Shown here piece after piece: positions 43,826 through 51,233 of a DNA stretch of 64,000 nucleotides. The DNA lies in assembly GCA_023436065.1 (NCBI GenBank), contig JAEZKU010000064.1, forward strand, positions 1 to 64,000, read 5' to 3'. The notes beneath the pieces are model-generated. The model was given only the letters and a program-made list of their open reading frames with translations. It did no database searches and was not told the DNA's origin. Position 1 is the first letter of the stretch. Each line of letters opens with the position of its first letter. The position numbers and the translations under genes are program-made. Origin of the DNA: Bacillota bacterium (lineage in GTDB: Bacteria > Bacillota > Clostridia > Lachnospirales > Lachnospiraceae).

Positions 43826-43871
43826 CTGACATAATTTGGAAGCAAAACAAGTTATAATCGTTAGTGTCGAA
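43826..43871 (+). promoter_or_regulatory. spoIIG-like promoter with wide spacing and a 0A-box-like site
   Basis: CTGACA at 43826-43831 and a perfect TATAAT at 43853-43858 are 21 bp apart. The B. subtilis spoIIG promoter, activated by Spo0A, has a similarly wide spacer. TGTCGAA, the Spo0A box core, lies at 43865-43871, though downstream of the -10 rather than near the -35. A second candidate is TTGACA at 43765. Confidence 0.5.
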
Positions 43872-43906
43872 TGCATTTATGATATTGTGCGTGTTGGAGG
43901 TGAAGC

Positions 43907-44863
43907 TTGTATCTTGAGATTTATCCTGATGTTGTATTCGCCCTTAATCTGATAATTGATTCTGTGCTTCTTATCCTGTTAAAAATAATCATACATAAAA
44001 AATGCGGTATTTTGCGATTGCTATCGGCTGCCGCATTCGGTGGAGTGACAGCGGCCTTCATAAATCTATTGCCATGGTTGCATTATGTTCTCGAAGGTGA
44101 GCAGGTTCTCCTGCTGTTGCGGGTGATTGGTTACTTGATCAAACCGGCTTCTCTGGTATGCATGATTAGGATAGCATTTGGGAAAATGAAATGGAAGGAA
44201 CTGATCAGGCTAAGCATCATACTCTTTCTGGTTACCTGTTTTGCAGGAGGATTTTTTAATTCTGTTTATTATCATACCAAGCTGCGCCTCAATCTGATAC
44301 AACTGGATGCCTCCGTGATATTCAGTAATATTCCAATGGGATATATTTTATTGACGTTCCTGGGAATCGTTCCTTTGACTGCTATTTTGGTATGGTTAAG
44401 AATGAGGTATCATGACTGCAAAAAAGACATCTATGAAATTGAGCTTATATGCGATGCAATGAGCACTAAGACAAGGGGGCTGGTGGATACGGGAAATTGC
44501 CTGTTCGATCCGATCAGCCACAAGCCCGTCATAATTGTGGAGAAGCAGGTTATGGAGCAGATTATACCTTCGGATTGCATTTCGCTCCTTAAGATAAATG
44601 AGGTCGGGATGATACAGAACGAGGCTGCGGCAAGCCAGGAACTGTTGGATCATTATATGTTCCGGTTCCATCTGATTCCTTATCGGTCGATTGGGAAGGA
44701 GCAGGGGGTTATGCCGGGGATCGTCCTGGACAGAATACAGATTAAGGTAGGAGAAGAAACCTGCTGTCAGGAAAGGGTGACAGCGGCTATATATGATCGT
44801 GCATTATCCACCGGCGGTGAATATCAGGTTATTTTACATAAGGGACTATTAGAGGGAAAATAG
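43907..44863 (+). CDS. spoIIGA: Sigma-E processing peptidase SpoIIGA
   Basis: A 318-residue membrane aspartic protease that removes the pro-sequence of sigma-E in the mother cell once forespore signalling begins. Five hydrophobic segments occupy the first 165 residues; the protease half carries GLVDTGNCLFDPIS with catalytic D194. The TTG start follows GGAGGTGA. Its target sigE begins 13 bases after the stop, the usual pairing. Confidence 0.93.
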   Translation: MYLEIYPDVVFALNLIIDSVLLILLKIIIHKKCGILRLLSAAAFGGVTAAFINLLPWLHYVLEGEQVLLLLRVIGYLIKPASLVCMIRIAFGKMKWKELIRLSIILFLVTCFAGGFFNSVYYHTKLRLNLIQLDASVIFSNIPMGYILLTFLGIVPLTAILVWLRMRYHDCKKDIYEIELICDAMSTKTRGLVDTGNCLFDPISHKPVIIVEKQVMEQIIPSDCISLLKINEVGMIQNEAAASQELLDHYMFRFHLIPYRSIGKEQGVMPGIVLDRIQIKVGEETCCQERVTAAIYDRALSTGGEYQVILHKGLLEGK

Positions 44864-44876
44864 TGGGAGGTTCAAT

Positions 44877-45617
44877 ATGCTTTTAAAGTTATCAATACCG
44901 AATAAATTCCAGTTTCGGCTAATTCCTGACATCAGAACAATTATATTCGGACATCAGGGTGAAATCCATTATATCGGTGGCGCGGAGGTGCTTCCGCCGC
45001 CGCTTGATCCGGCAAGGGAGGCGGAGGTAATTGCAGAGCTCGGCGGCGCACGCGACGGGGAGATGAAATCCTTACTTGTGGAGCATAATCTCAGACTTGT
45101 GGTATACATAGCCAAGAAGTTCGATAATACGGGAGTAGGGGTCGAGGATCTGATTTCGATCGGAACCATCGGTCTCATCAAGGCGATTAATACCTTCAAT
45201 CCCGATAAGAATATCAAGCTGGCAACCTATGCCTCACGCTGCATTGAGAATGAGATTCTGATGTATTTAAGACGGAATAATAAGACAAAGCTGGAGGTGT
45301 CCATCGATGAACCTCTGAATGTCGATTGGGATGGAAATGAACTGCTGCTGTCCGATATTCTTGGTACGGAGGAGGATGTGATCTACCGTAATATTGAGGA
45401 AGAGGTGGATCGCAAGCTTCTCAGGAAGGCACTTTCAAAGCTCTCGGACCGGGAAAGAATTATTGTGGATCTTCGTTTTGGATTGAATACGGATGATGGT
45501 GCAGAACGAACACAGAAGGAGGTAGCGGACCTTTTAGGTATCTCCCAATCCTATATTTCCCGGTTGGAGAAAAAGATCATAAAAAGGCTGAAAAAGGAAA
45601 TGGTGAGATTCGAATAA
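44877..45617 (+). CDS. sigE: RNA polymerase sigma-E factor, mother-cell specific
   Basis: A 246-residue sigma-70 family factor that directs early mother-cell transcription. An N-terminal pro-sequence of about 27 residues (MLLKLSIPNKFQFRLI to near FGHQGE) precedes YIGGAEVLPPPL, the region around which SpoIIGA cuts. Region 2 carries EHNLRLVVYIAKKFDNTGVG and ATYASRCIENEILMYLRR; region 4 has the helix-turn-helix RTQKEVADLLGISQSYISRL. Gene order with spoIIGA and sigG is the classical one. Confidence 0.96.
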   Translation: MLLKLSIPNKFQFRLIPDIRTIIFGHQGEIHYIGGAEVLPPPLDPAREAEVIAELGGARDGEMKSLLVEHNLRLVVYIAKKFDNTGVGVEDLISIGTIGLIKAINTFNPDKNIKLATYASRCIENEILMYLRRNNKTKLEVSIDEPLNVDWDGNELLLSDILGTEEDVIYRNIEEEVDRKLLRKALSKLSDRERIIVDLRFGLNTDDGAERTQKEVADLLGISQSYISRLEKKIIKRLKKEMVRFE

Positions 45618-45652
45618 TACAGCATATGGAAATAATTTCATGACTGATAATC

Positions 45653-45682
45653 GTATAAACAGGAGCCAAATAGTGAATCATT
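45653..45682 (+). promoter_or_regulatory. Candidate sigma-F/G promoter of sigG
   Basis: GTATA at 45653-45657 and GTGAATCATT at 45673-45682 are 15 bp apart. The forespore consensus is GYWTA, 15 bp, then GGNRANANTW; the -35 fits and 8 of 10 -10 positions fit. This agrees with sigG being switched on by sigma-F. Confidence 0.45.
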
Positions 45683-45719
45683 TTTTTAGAAAGTAAATGA
45701 ATGATTCGGAGGTTTCGTT

Positions 45720-46496
45720 ATGGCTCTTTATAAGGTTGAGATATGCGGAGTAAATACATCTAAACTGCCATTATTAAAAAATAGTGAAAAGGAAGAATTG
45801 TTTCAGAAAATTTTGAATGGGGATAAGGAAGCAAGAGAGTTATATATCAAAGGAAATCTCAGATTGGTGCTTTCTATTATTCAGCGCTTTTCCAATAGTA
45901 ATGAAAACGTGGATGATTTATTTCAGATTGGCTGCATCGGCCTGATGAAGGCAATCGATAACTTCGATATCACTCAGAATGTGAAATTCTCTACCTATGC
46001 TGTTCCGATGATTATTGGTGAAATCCGAAGGTATCTCAGGGACAACAACGCAATCAGGGTCAGCCGGTCACTTCGGGATACTGCATATAAAGCAATCTAT
46101 GCAAAGGAGGCGTTGGTCAAACGGAATGAAAAGGAACCAACCATCAGTGAGATAGCTGCCGAAGTCGGTATCTCCAAGGAAGATATTGTATATGCCCTGG
46201 ATGCGATTCAGAGCCCGGTCTCCTTGTACGACCCGGTTTATGTGGAGGGCGGAGATGCCCTGTATATCATGGATCAGGTCAGTGATAAGAAGAATAAGGA
46301 GGAAAACTGGATAGAAGAGATATCCTTAAAGGAAGCGATGGATAAATTATCTCCCAGGGAACATAATATTATCAAGCTTCGGTTCTTCGAGGGTAAGACA
46401 CAGATGGAGGTTGCCAAGGAAATCAATATATCTCAGGCGCAGGTTAGCCGGCTTGAGAAATCGGCGCTTAAAAACATGAGAAATTATCTGATCTAG
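45720..46496 (+). CDS. sigG: RNA polymerase sigma-G factor, forespore specific
   Basis: A 258-residue sigma factor for late forespore genes. It keeps the diagnostic sigma-G opening KVEICGVNTSKLPLL and has GNLRLVLSIIQRF, QIGCIGLMKAIDNFD, FSTYAVPMIIGEIRRYLRDN and IRVSRSLRDTAYKA in order, with region 4 EGKTQMEVAKEINISQAQVS. No pro-sequence is present, as expected. It follows sigE by 102 bases and probably has its own promoter. Confidence 0.96.
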   Translation: MALYKVEICGVNTSKLPLLKNSEKEELFQKILNGDKEARELYIKGNLRLVLSIIQRFSNSNENVDDLFQIGCIGLMKAIDNFDITQNVKFSTYAVPMIIGEIRRYLRDNNAIRVSRSLRDTAYKAIYAKEALVKRNEKEPTISEIAAEVGISKEDIVYALDAIQSPVSLYDPVYVEGGDALYIMDQVSDKKNKEENWIEEISLKEAMDKLSPREHNIIKLRFFEGKTQMEVAKEINISQAQVSRLEKSALKNMRNYLI

Positions 46497-46582
46497 ATTT
46501 CAGAAATCATTTCATTCCGAATAGGATGATACGGTAAGATATCATCCTCGGTGTGGATTGATTCATATAGAGTTATGTGGAG

Positions 46583-46622
46583 AGACAGACAGCAGAGGGA
46601 AACCTTTGGTGTCTGTCTTTTC
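46583..46622 (+). terminator. Terminator after sigG
   Basis: AGACAGAC (46583-46590) pairs with GTCTGTCT (46611-46618), and AGAGG/CCTTT extends the stem to a GAAA loop; a T-run follows. It separates the sporulation genes from the agr-type locus. Confidence 0.75.
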
Positions 46623-46747
46623 ATTTTCGTCATAGTTGCTAATTGAAATAATTGCTAGAATATGCTAAATTAATAGTAAGTATTTACTAGAAATAAAACG
46701 AAAATTTATGAAAAAGTTACAAAAAATGTAAAAATGGAGAATATACT

Positions 46748-48064
46748 ATGCACATCCTCGATACGATAGTCAGAAAAACATTTATACTGGGTGAAGCCTT
46801 TATCTGGTATCGTGTTATGACTAATATGCTTGATAAAAAGTATGGCAAACGGACCTATATCATTGCCGGAGTTGTATTGACACTTCTGTTGGCAGTGAAA
46901 ACACACATTTTTGATCTTCCGGGATTGGAGGGCTTTAATGTAATAGGAACCGTTGGTGTCATCATGGCAGCCTTGCTGATGAACATCTTTTTGTTTCGGA
47001 ATCCGCTCTATGAAAAGCTGATTTGGTGGGGTGTCTACTATTTCGGTTTGATTATGGTAGAACTGATTGTGATTGTATTTGCGCAGTTTGCTCTGCATAT
47101 ACCGCTTGAAACATATCTGGATGAGAGCGACCATTTTGTTGTATGGTTCACCTTTTTTGTAAAGGCCTTCACAATTCTTATTTTTGAGCTGTTTATCAGA
47201 CTCCGTAAGGGTAAATTACAGATCATGATGGCGCAATACAAGCACCTGAGTTTTGCAATCGTATTCAATGTCATTCTGATTCTTGGTACAGTAGTCGTTT
47301 ATTTTAATATCGATAACACGAAATTCGATATCAGTACGGCGATTGCAATCATGTTTGTGGTTGTATTTCTGATGACATTTGTGACGATGACACTGATATT
47401 CCGTATTGAGAAGGCATCGAGGAGAGAAATAGAGACTAAGCTTAAGCTACAGCAGATTGAGATGGAGTTGAAGCAAAATCAGGATATGACCAGCATCACG
47501 GAGAACCTTCGTAAGCTTCGCCACGATATGAATAATCATTACGGTCTGATCAGAAATTTTATCTATACTAAGAATTATGACGGCTTGAAGGAATATGTCG
47601 ATCAGCTCTATGTTGATGTGGACAAGGCCAATGATATGGTGATTTCGGAGAACAAGGTATTATCAGTCATACTTAATTTAAAGAAAAGTCAGGCCAAGGA
47701 GAAGGAAATCGATTTCCAGAGTGTGATTGCAGCAGATAAACTCGATATGCAGGAGAAGGATATTACAACACTGTTGGGTAATATCTTGGATAATGCAATT
47801 GAAGGAGCAGCAAAATCAAAAGACAAGAAATACATAGATTTTTCCATCCAGAAGACAGAATCAGGCTGTGTGATCAGCTGTGAGAATTCGATCGGGGAGA
47901 AACCGGTGATCAAGAGAGGGAAACTAATCACCAACAAGAGTAACAGCTCCCAGCATGGAATAGGTACGGAGAATATTAAGGATATCGTAACAAAATACCG
48001 GGGTGAATTACGATTTGATTTTGACGAGGAAATGTTCAGTGTCAGGGTAGTGATGCCGGTATAA
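46748..48064 (+). CDS. AgrC-type sensor histidine kinase
   Basis: A 438-residue membrane kinase of the HPK10 peptide-sensing group. About six hydrophobic segments fill residues 10-220 and form the pheromone sensor. A coiled-coil linker leads to the phosphorylated histidine H259 (KLRHDMNNHYGL), then the N box GNILDNAIEGA with N349 and a G box HGIGTENI, the GHKL ATPase features. It precedes a LytTR regulator and agrB/agrD genes, so a cyclic peptide is the likely signal. Upstream, TTGCTA occurs at 46636 and 46652 and ATGCTA at 46662, a possible binding site for the partner regulator. Confidence 0.88.
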   Translation: MHILDTIVRKTFILGEAFIWYRVMTNMLDKKYGKRTYIIAGVVLTLLLAVKTHIFDLPGLEGFNVIGTVGVIMAALLMNIFLFRNPLYEKLIWWGVYYFGLIMVELIVIVFAQFALHIPLETYLDESDHFVVWFTFFVKAFTILIFELFIRLRKGKLQIMMAQYKHLSFAIVFNVILILGTVVVYFNIDNTKFDISTAIAIMFVVVFLMTFVTMTLIFRIEKASRREIETKLKLQQIEMELKQNQDMTSITENLRKLRHDMNNHYGLIRNFIYTKNYDGLKEYVDQLYVDVDKANDMVISENKVLSVILNLKKSQAKEKEIDFQSVIAADKLDMQEKDITTLLGNILDNAIEGAAKSKDKKYIDFSIQKTESGCVISCENSIGEKPVIKRGKLITNKSNSSQHGIGTENIKDIVTKYRGELRFDFDEEMFSVRVVMPV

Positions 48065-48095
48065 AGTAGAAATATGAATAGCTGGTGGTGATGTC

Positions 48096-48818
48096 ATGAA
48101 GCTTACAATCGCTGTTTGCGATGATGAGGGTATTACGCTGAAGATTAACTGCACTTATATGGAAGAGCTATCAAAAAAATATAAGGTGGATGCGAATGTT
48201 GTAGGTTTTTGCAGCGGTGCTGATTTACTCGATTATATGGAGCATACCGAAGACATCGATATTGCGATTCTGGATGTTGATATGAAAGGGATGAATGGCA
48301 TTCAGACAGCAGGTATGTTAACCAGAAAGAATCCAAGGACTGTCATCATCTTCATCACCGGACACAAGGAATTCGCTTACGAAGCTTTTACGGTAGAAGC
48401 CTTCAGCTTCTTGGTGAAGCCTATCGATCCGGATCGCCTGGACAGGATTTTTAAGAAGGCAGTTTTACAGGTAAATGATTTGATGAACCGAAAGCTTCGG
48501 AGCTCCTTAATTATTACGGAGGATAATATCAAGAAAAAGATCAATCAATCTGCAATCCTGTATATCGAGCGAATCGAAGCACGGAGTGTGATAGTGACGA
48601 AGACCGCGAGGCATGGTGTCTATGAGACCATTACTTCCTTGGAAAACAGATTGGAGGATAATTTTTTAAGAATTAACCAGGGAATTATCGTGAATCTAAA
48701 TGAGGTTGCCGGGATACAGGGAACGCAGGTTACGATGAAAGCAGGTGAGATTTTTCCTATAGGCAGAACATACCATAAACAGGTGAGAAAGAGATACTTG
48801 AGCTATCCGCAGGTATAA
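48096..48818 (+). CDS. LytTR-family response regulator (AgrA-type)
   Basis: A 240-residue regulator. The receiver domain (1-125) carries the acidic pair D9/D10, phosphorylatable D60 (AILDVDMKGMNG) and K in FLVKPID. The LytTR DNA-binding domain follows from about 140 (IERIEARSVIVTK, then FLRINQGIIVNLNEV). AgrA-type proteins bind direct repeats upstream of their own operon. It lies 31 bases after the kinase. Confidence 0.9.
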   Translation: MKLTIAVCDDEGITLKINCTYMEELSKKYKVDANVVGFCSGADLLDYMEHTEDIDIAILDVDMKGMNGIQTAGMLTRKNPRTVIIFITGHKEFAYEAFTVEAFSFLVKPIDPDRLDRIFKKAVLQVNDLMNRKLRSSLIITEDNIKKKINQSAILYIERIEARSVIVTKTARHGVYETITSLENRLEDNFLRINQGIIVNLNEVAGIQGTQVTMKAGEIFPIGRTYHKQVRKRYLSYPQV

Positions 48819-48881
48819 TTTACCATTTATATCCAAAACAAGCTGAAGTATTATGGTGTGGTAGGGGAGAAAGGAGCTGCT

Positions 48882-49481
48882 ATGTCGTTCAATGCATTTT
48901 CTGATCTGATCATCAACCACCTGTCAACAAGAACCGATATTGATATGGATTATCGGTACATATATTCTTATGCTTTGGAAAAGTACATTTCAGGATTAAT
49001 CAATATGATTATTTTTGCGGCTGTTGCGTTATTATTACGCATTCCTCTGGAGACAGCCGTTTTTTTTGTTTTCTACGCTCGGCTTCGAAAGTATGCAGGA
49101 GGGATTCATGCAAGAACAAGAGTACAGTGTACCGTTCTTTCACTGATCCTTTTCATAGTACTGGTTCATGTGGCAAAGCTAATCTGCAGGGCCGAATACT
49201 GGTTCTTGTTTGCCGGGGCAGCGTTGATCTTTACATTGATATCCGTGTTTATGTTTGCTCCTGCAGAATCAGAGCAAAGAAAACTGTCCGAGGCTTTAAG
49301 AAGACACTATCGAAGCATTTCCAGAAGGATAGTCCTATCGGAAGGGATCCTGATCCTGCTGGGGATGGGGTTGCTGCCATCACTGAAGCAATATATTCTG
49401 ACAGCAGTGATGGCAATGTTCATATTGGGTATATTTATCTTACCATATAAGAGAAAAGTACCAGTTTCACTAAGCGAATGA
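48882..49481 (+). CDS. agrB: AgrB-type peptide maturation protease
   Basis: A 199-residue membrane cysteine protease that trims the C-terminus of the AgrD precursor and forms the thiolactone ring. The catalytic pair is H76 and C83 in RKYAGGIHARTRVQC, seven residues apart as in staphylococcal AgrB. Several membrane helices follow. The ATG at 48882 comes after GAAAGGAG; the in-frame ATG at 48858 has no site. The stop codon forms part of a hairpin before the next small gene. Confidence 0.9.
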   Translation: MSFNAFSDLIINHLSTRTDIDMDYRYIYSYALEKYISGLINMIIFAAVALLLRIPLETAVFFVFYARLRKYAGGIHARTRVQCTVLSLILFIVLVHVAKLICRAEYWFLFAGAALIFTLISVFMFAPAESEQRKLSEALRRHYRSISRRIVLSEGILILLGMGLLPSLKQYILTAVMAMFILGIFILPYKRKVPVSLSE

Positions 49482-49523
49482 AATCTCATTCGCAGAATGT
49501 TGTTAGTGCCGCTGTTGTGCGGC
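49474..49523 (+). promoter_or_regulatory. Paired hairpins between agrB and the agrD-like gene
   Basis: GCGAATGA (49474-49481) pairs exactly with TCATTCGC (49486-49493) and includes the agrB stop. GCCGC (49508-49512) pairs with GCGGC (49519-49523). Both lie just before the GGAGG site at 49529-49533 and could set the AgrD to AgrB ratio through RNA processing or translation. Confidence 0.5.
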
Positions 49524-49538
49524 AGAATGGAGGCAAAT

Positions 49539-49721
49539 ATGAAGGAAAAAGGTTTAAGCAACTTAACGACCGGTCTGTGTAAAACTGCTTTGTCAATGGC
49601 ACTGCAATCGCTGGAACAAAATGAGGATAACTGTACCTTCCTGTTGTATGAATCAAAGCAGCCTGAGAACCTGAAAATGACCGACCTTAAGGATTTGAGC
49701 AAGAAGATTAGGCAACTCTAA
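49539..49721 (+). CDS. agrD: AgrD-like autoinducing peptide precursor
   Basis: A 60-residue peptide directly after agrB, with GGAGG 5 nt before the ATG. Residues 1-28 can form an amphipathic helix; then comes NCTFLLYESKQPENLK (31-46). A cysteine followed by hydrophobic residues, an aromatic, and an acidic stretch with a proline is the AgrD pattern, which suggests a ring of C32-T-F-L-L with cleavage before Y37. It is longer than usual AgrD proteins: about 15 further residues, charged and helical (MTDLKDLSKKIRQL), follow the acidic recognition part. A second cysteine is at 14. The identification is by position and pattern, not by homology search. Confidence 0.7.
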   Translation: MKEKGLSNLTTGLCKTALSMALQSLEQNEDNCTFLLYESKQPENLKMTDLKDLSKKIRQL

Positions 49722-49735
49722 AATAAGGGAAAAGA

Positions 49736-49808
49736 AGAAAGGCTCCTGTGATTACTTATTATCATTACCTAATTGATAATAAAATGTTTCACAGGAGCCT
49801 TTCTGTTT
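49736..49808 (+). terminator. Terminator of the agr-type locus
   Basis: AGAAAGGCTCCTGTGA (49736-49751) pairs exactly with TCACAGGAGCCTTTCT (49789-49804); an inner TTATTATCA/TGATAATAA stem extends it. GTTTTT follows. Confidence 0.85.
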
Positions 49809-50056
49809 TTATTTATAGGTATAATAATGAATAATTTTGTGATAATCTATCGGATTGCCGACAGAATATACGGAAAGTTTGCAGAATAATTATGAATCAT
49901 TGTCATATAGTAAGGATTTATTGAAGTGAGAGCTGAAATTTATTACTATAAACTATGATTAGGGTATCAATATCAGTAGATATCCGGTAATACGTTCATA
50001 AGTGGCCTCAAGCCCTTGACTTTATATTGGTTGTATGGGGAATATACAACAAAGCA
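49809..50056. other. AT-rich intergenic region without recognised features
   Basis: Between the agr-type terminator and the terminator of the ROK gene I see no open frame with a ribosome binding site, no tRNA and no convincing promoter pair. A TTGACT at 50016 lacks a matching -10. Confidence 0.5.
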
Positions 50057-50103
50057 AAAGGCATAGATAATACTGGGCAAGCAGTATCTATCTATGCTTT
50101 TTG
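50057..50103. terminator. Terminator of the ROK kinase gene
   Basis: GCATAGAT with ATACT pairs with AGTAT and ATCTATGC around a GGGCAAGC loop; AAAAG and CTTTTT flank it, so it works on either strand. It lies 6 bp after the end of the minus-strand kinase gene. Confidence 0.75.
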
Positions 50104-50108
50104 CATGA

Positions 50109-50984
50109 TTAACGCCGGCTCAGTTCCATCCAGGCAAGTCGGATGCAGCCCATAATTCCCTGATTGTCCTGAAGGGATGCAGGTACAATGTAATGCTCCA
50201 GATCTTGAAGCTGAGGGGTGTTGATATATCCGTTTAAAAGCTCTGCAACTTTTCTTCTGATCAGAGGGAATAGCTGTTCCTGATGCATGACGCCACCGCC
50301 GAGTACTATTCTGTGAGGGGAGAGCGTAAGGATGAAGTTAACCAGACTCTGTGCGATATAAAAAGCTTCCATTTCCCAAACCTCAGGGCGGTCCTTTAAA
50401 TCATATGCTTTTTTATGCCAGCGTTGTTCGATCGCTGGTCCTGCGGCAAAACCTTCAAGGCAATTGGTATGGTAGGGACAATTACCCTCGAAGGCATCCT
50501 CGGGATGCCTGTTTAGTAATATGTGACCACCTTCGGGATGCAGCATACCATGTAGCAGTGCGCCGTTGATCATTACACCGACACCGACGCCTGTTCCGAT
50601 TGTAATATAGATCCCTGAGGATAATCCCCGGAGACTTCCCCAGGTTGCTTCTCCGAGTACAGATGCATTGACATCTGTATCAAAGCCGACCGGTATGTTC
50701 AGTGCTTCTTTCATTGCGCCTACAATATTGTAATTAGCCCAGGCAAGCTTCGGTGTCGAGGTGATATAGCCATAGGTCTTTGAGCTTTTGTCAAGATCGA
50801 TGGGACCGAAGGAGCCAATGCCCAAGGCTTCAATTCCTTTGCTTTTATAGTAATCAATCATCGTTGGAACGGTAATGGCAGGTGTCTGGGTCGGTATGGA
50901 GCATTGCTCCAGAATCTCACCGTTTTCGTTTCCGATCGCCATTACCATCTTAGTTCCGCCTGCTTCCAATGCTCCCAGTAACAT
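50109..50984 (-). CDS. ROK-family sugar kinase (probable fructokinase/mannokinase)
   Basis: A 291-residue cytoplasmic hexose kinase. The ATP-binding loop is GALEAGGTKMVMAIG, the catalytic aspartate lies in GFDTDVNASVLGE, and the ROK zinc site is visible as HPEGGHILL followed by CPYHTNC near residue 170. The sequence resembles the YdhR/GmuE fructokinase type. Because the divergent neighbour is a beta-mannosidase, mannose or fructose phosphorylation in manno-oligosaccharide use is likely, but that is inference. The chosen ATG has GGAGG 8 nt upstream; the ATG 21 bases earlier overlaps no site. Confidence 0.87.
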   Translation of the reverse strand: MLLGALEAGGTKMVMAIGNENGEILEQCSIPTQTPAITVPTMIDYYKSKGIEALGIGSFGPIDLDKSSKTYGYITSTPKLAWANYNIVGAMKEALNIPVGFDTDVNASVLGEATWGSLRGLSSGIYITIGTGVGVGVMINGALLHGMLHPEGGHILLNRHPEDAFEGNCPYHTNCLEGFAAGPAIEQRWHKKAYDLKDRPEVWEMEAFYIAQSLVNFILTLSPHRIVLGGGVMHQEQLFPLIRRKVAELLNGYINTPQLQDLEHYIVPASLQDNQGIMGCIRLAWMELSRR

Positions 50985-51233
50985 ATGTATTTCCTCCGTA
51001 TCCATACCTTATTATTTGTCATCAATCATCGGAAAAATAATTACATAATATATTTTATATGATAAAAAGGATAAAATACAGTACCAATTTAATAATACAA
51101 CCAGAATCATAATTTTGAGATATAAAATGACAAATTTGTAGTATAAATCATTGGGTATTATTTGATATTATTATTACTGAACAAAGGAATGCTAAAGTTA
51201 ATTTGGATAAAATCATACAAGGAGATGGATGGT

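Noticed and set aside
48145..48336. Small minus-strand frame inside the LytTR regulator as a hidden peptide
   Set aside because: Antisense shadow with no ribosome site; the AgrD candidate after agrB is far better placed.
50016..50047. Promoter TTGACT in the gap after the agr-type locus
   Set aside because: No -10 at a workable distance and no plus-strand gene before the beta-mannosidase.
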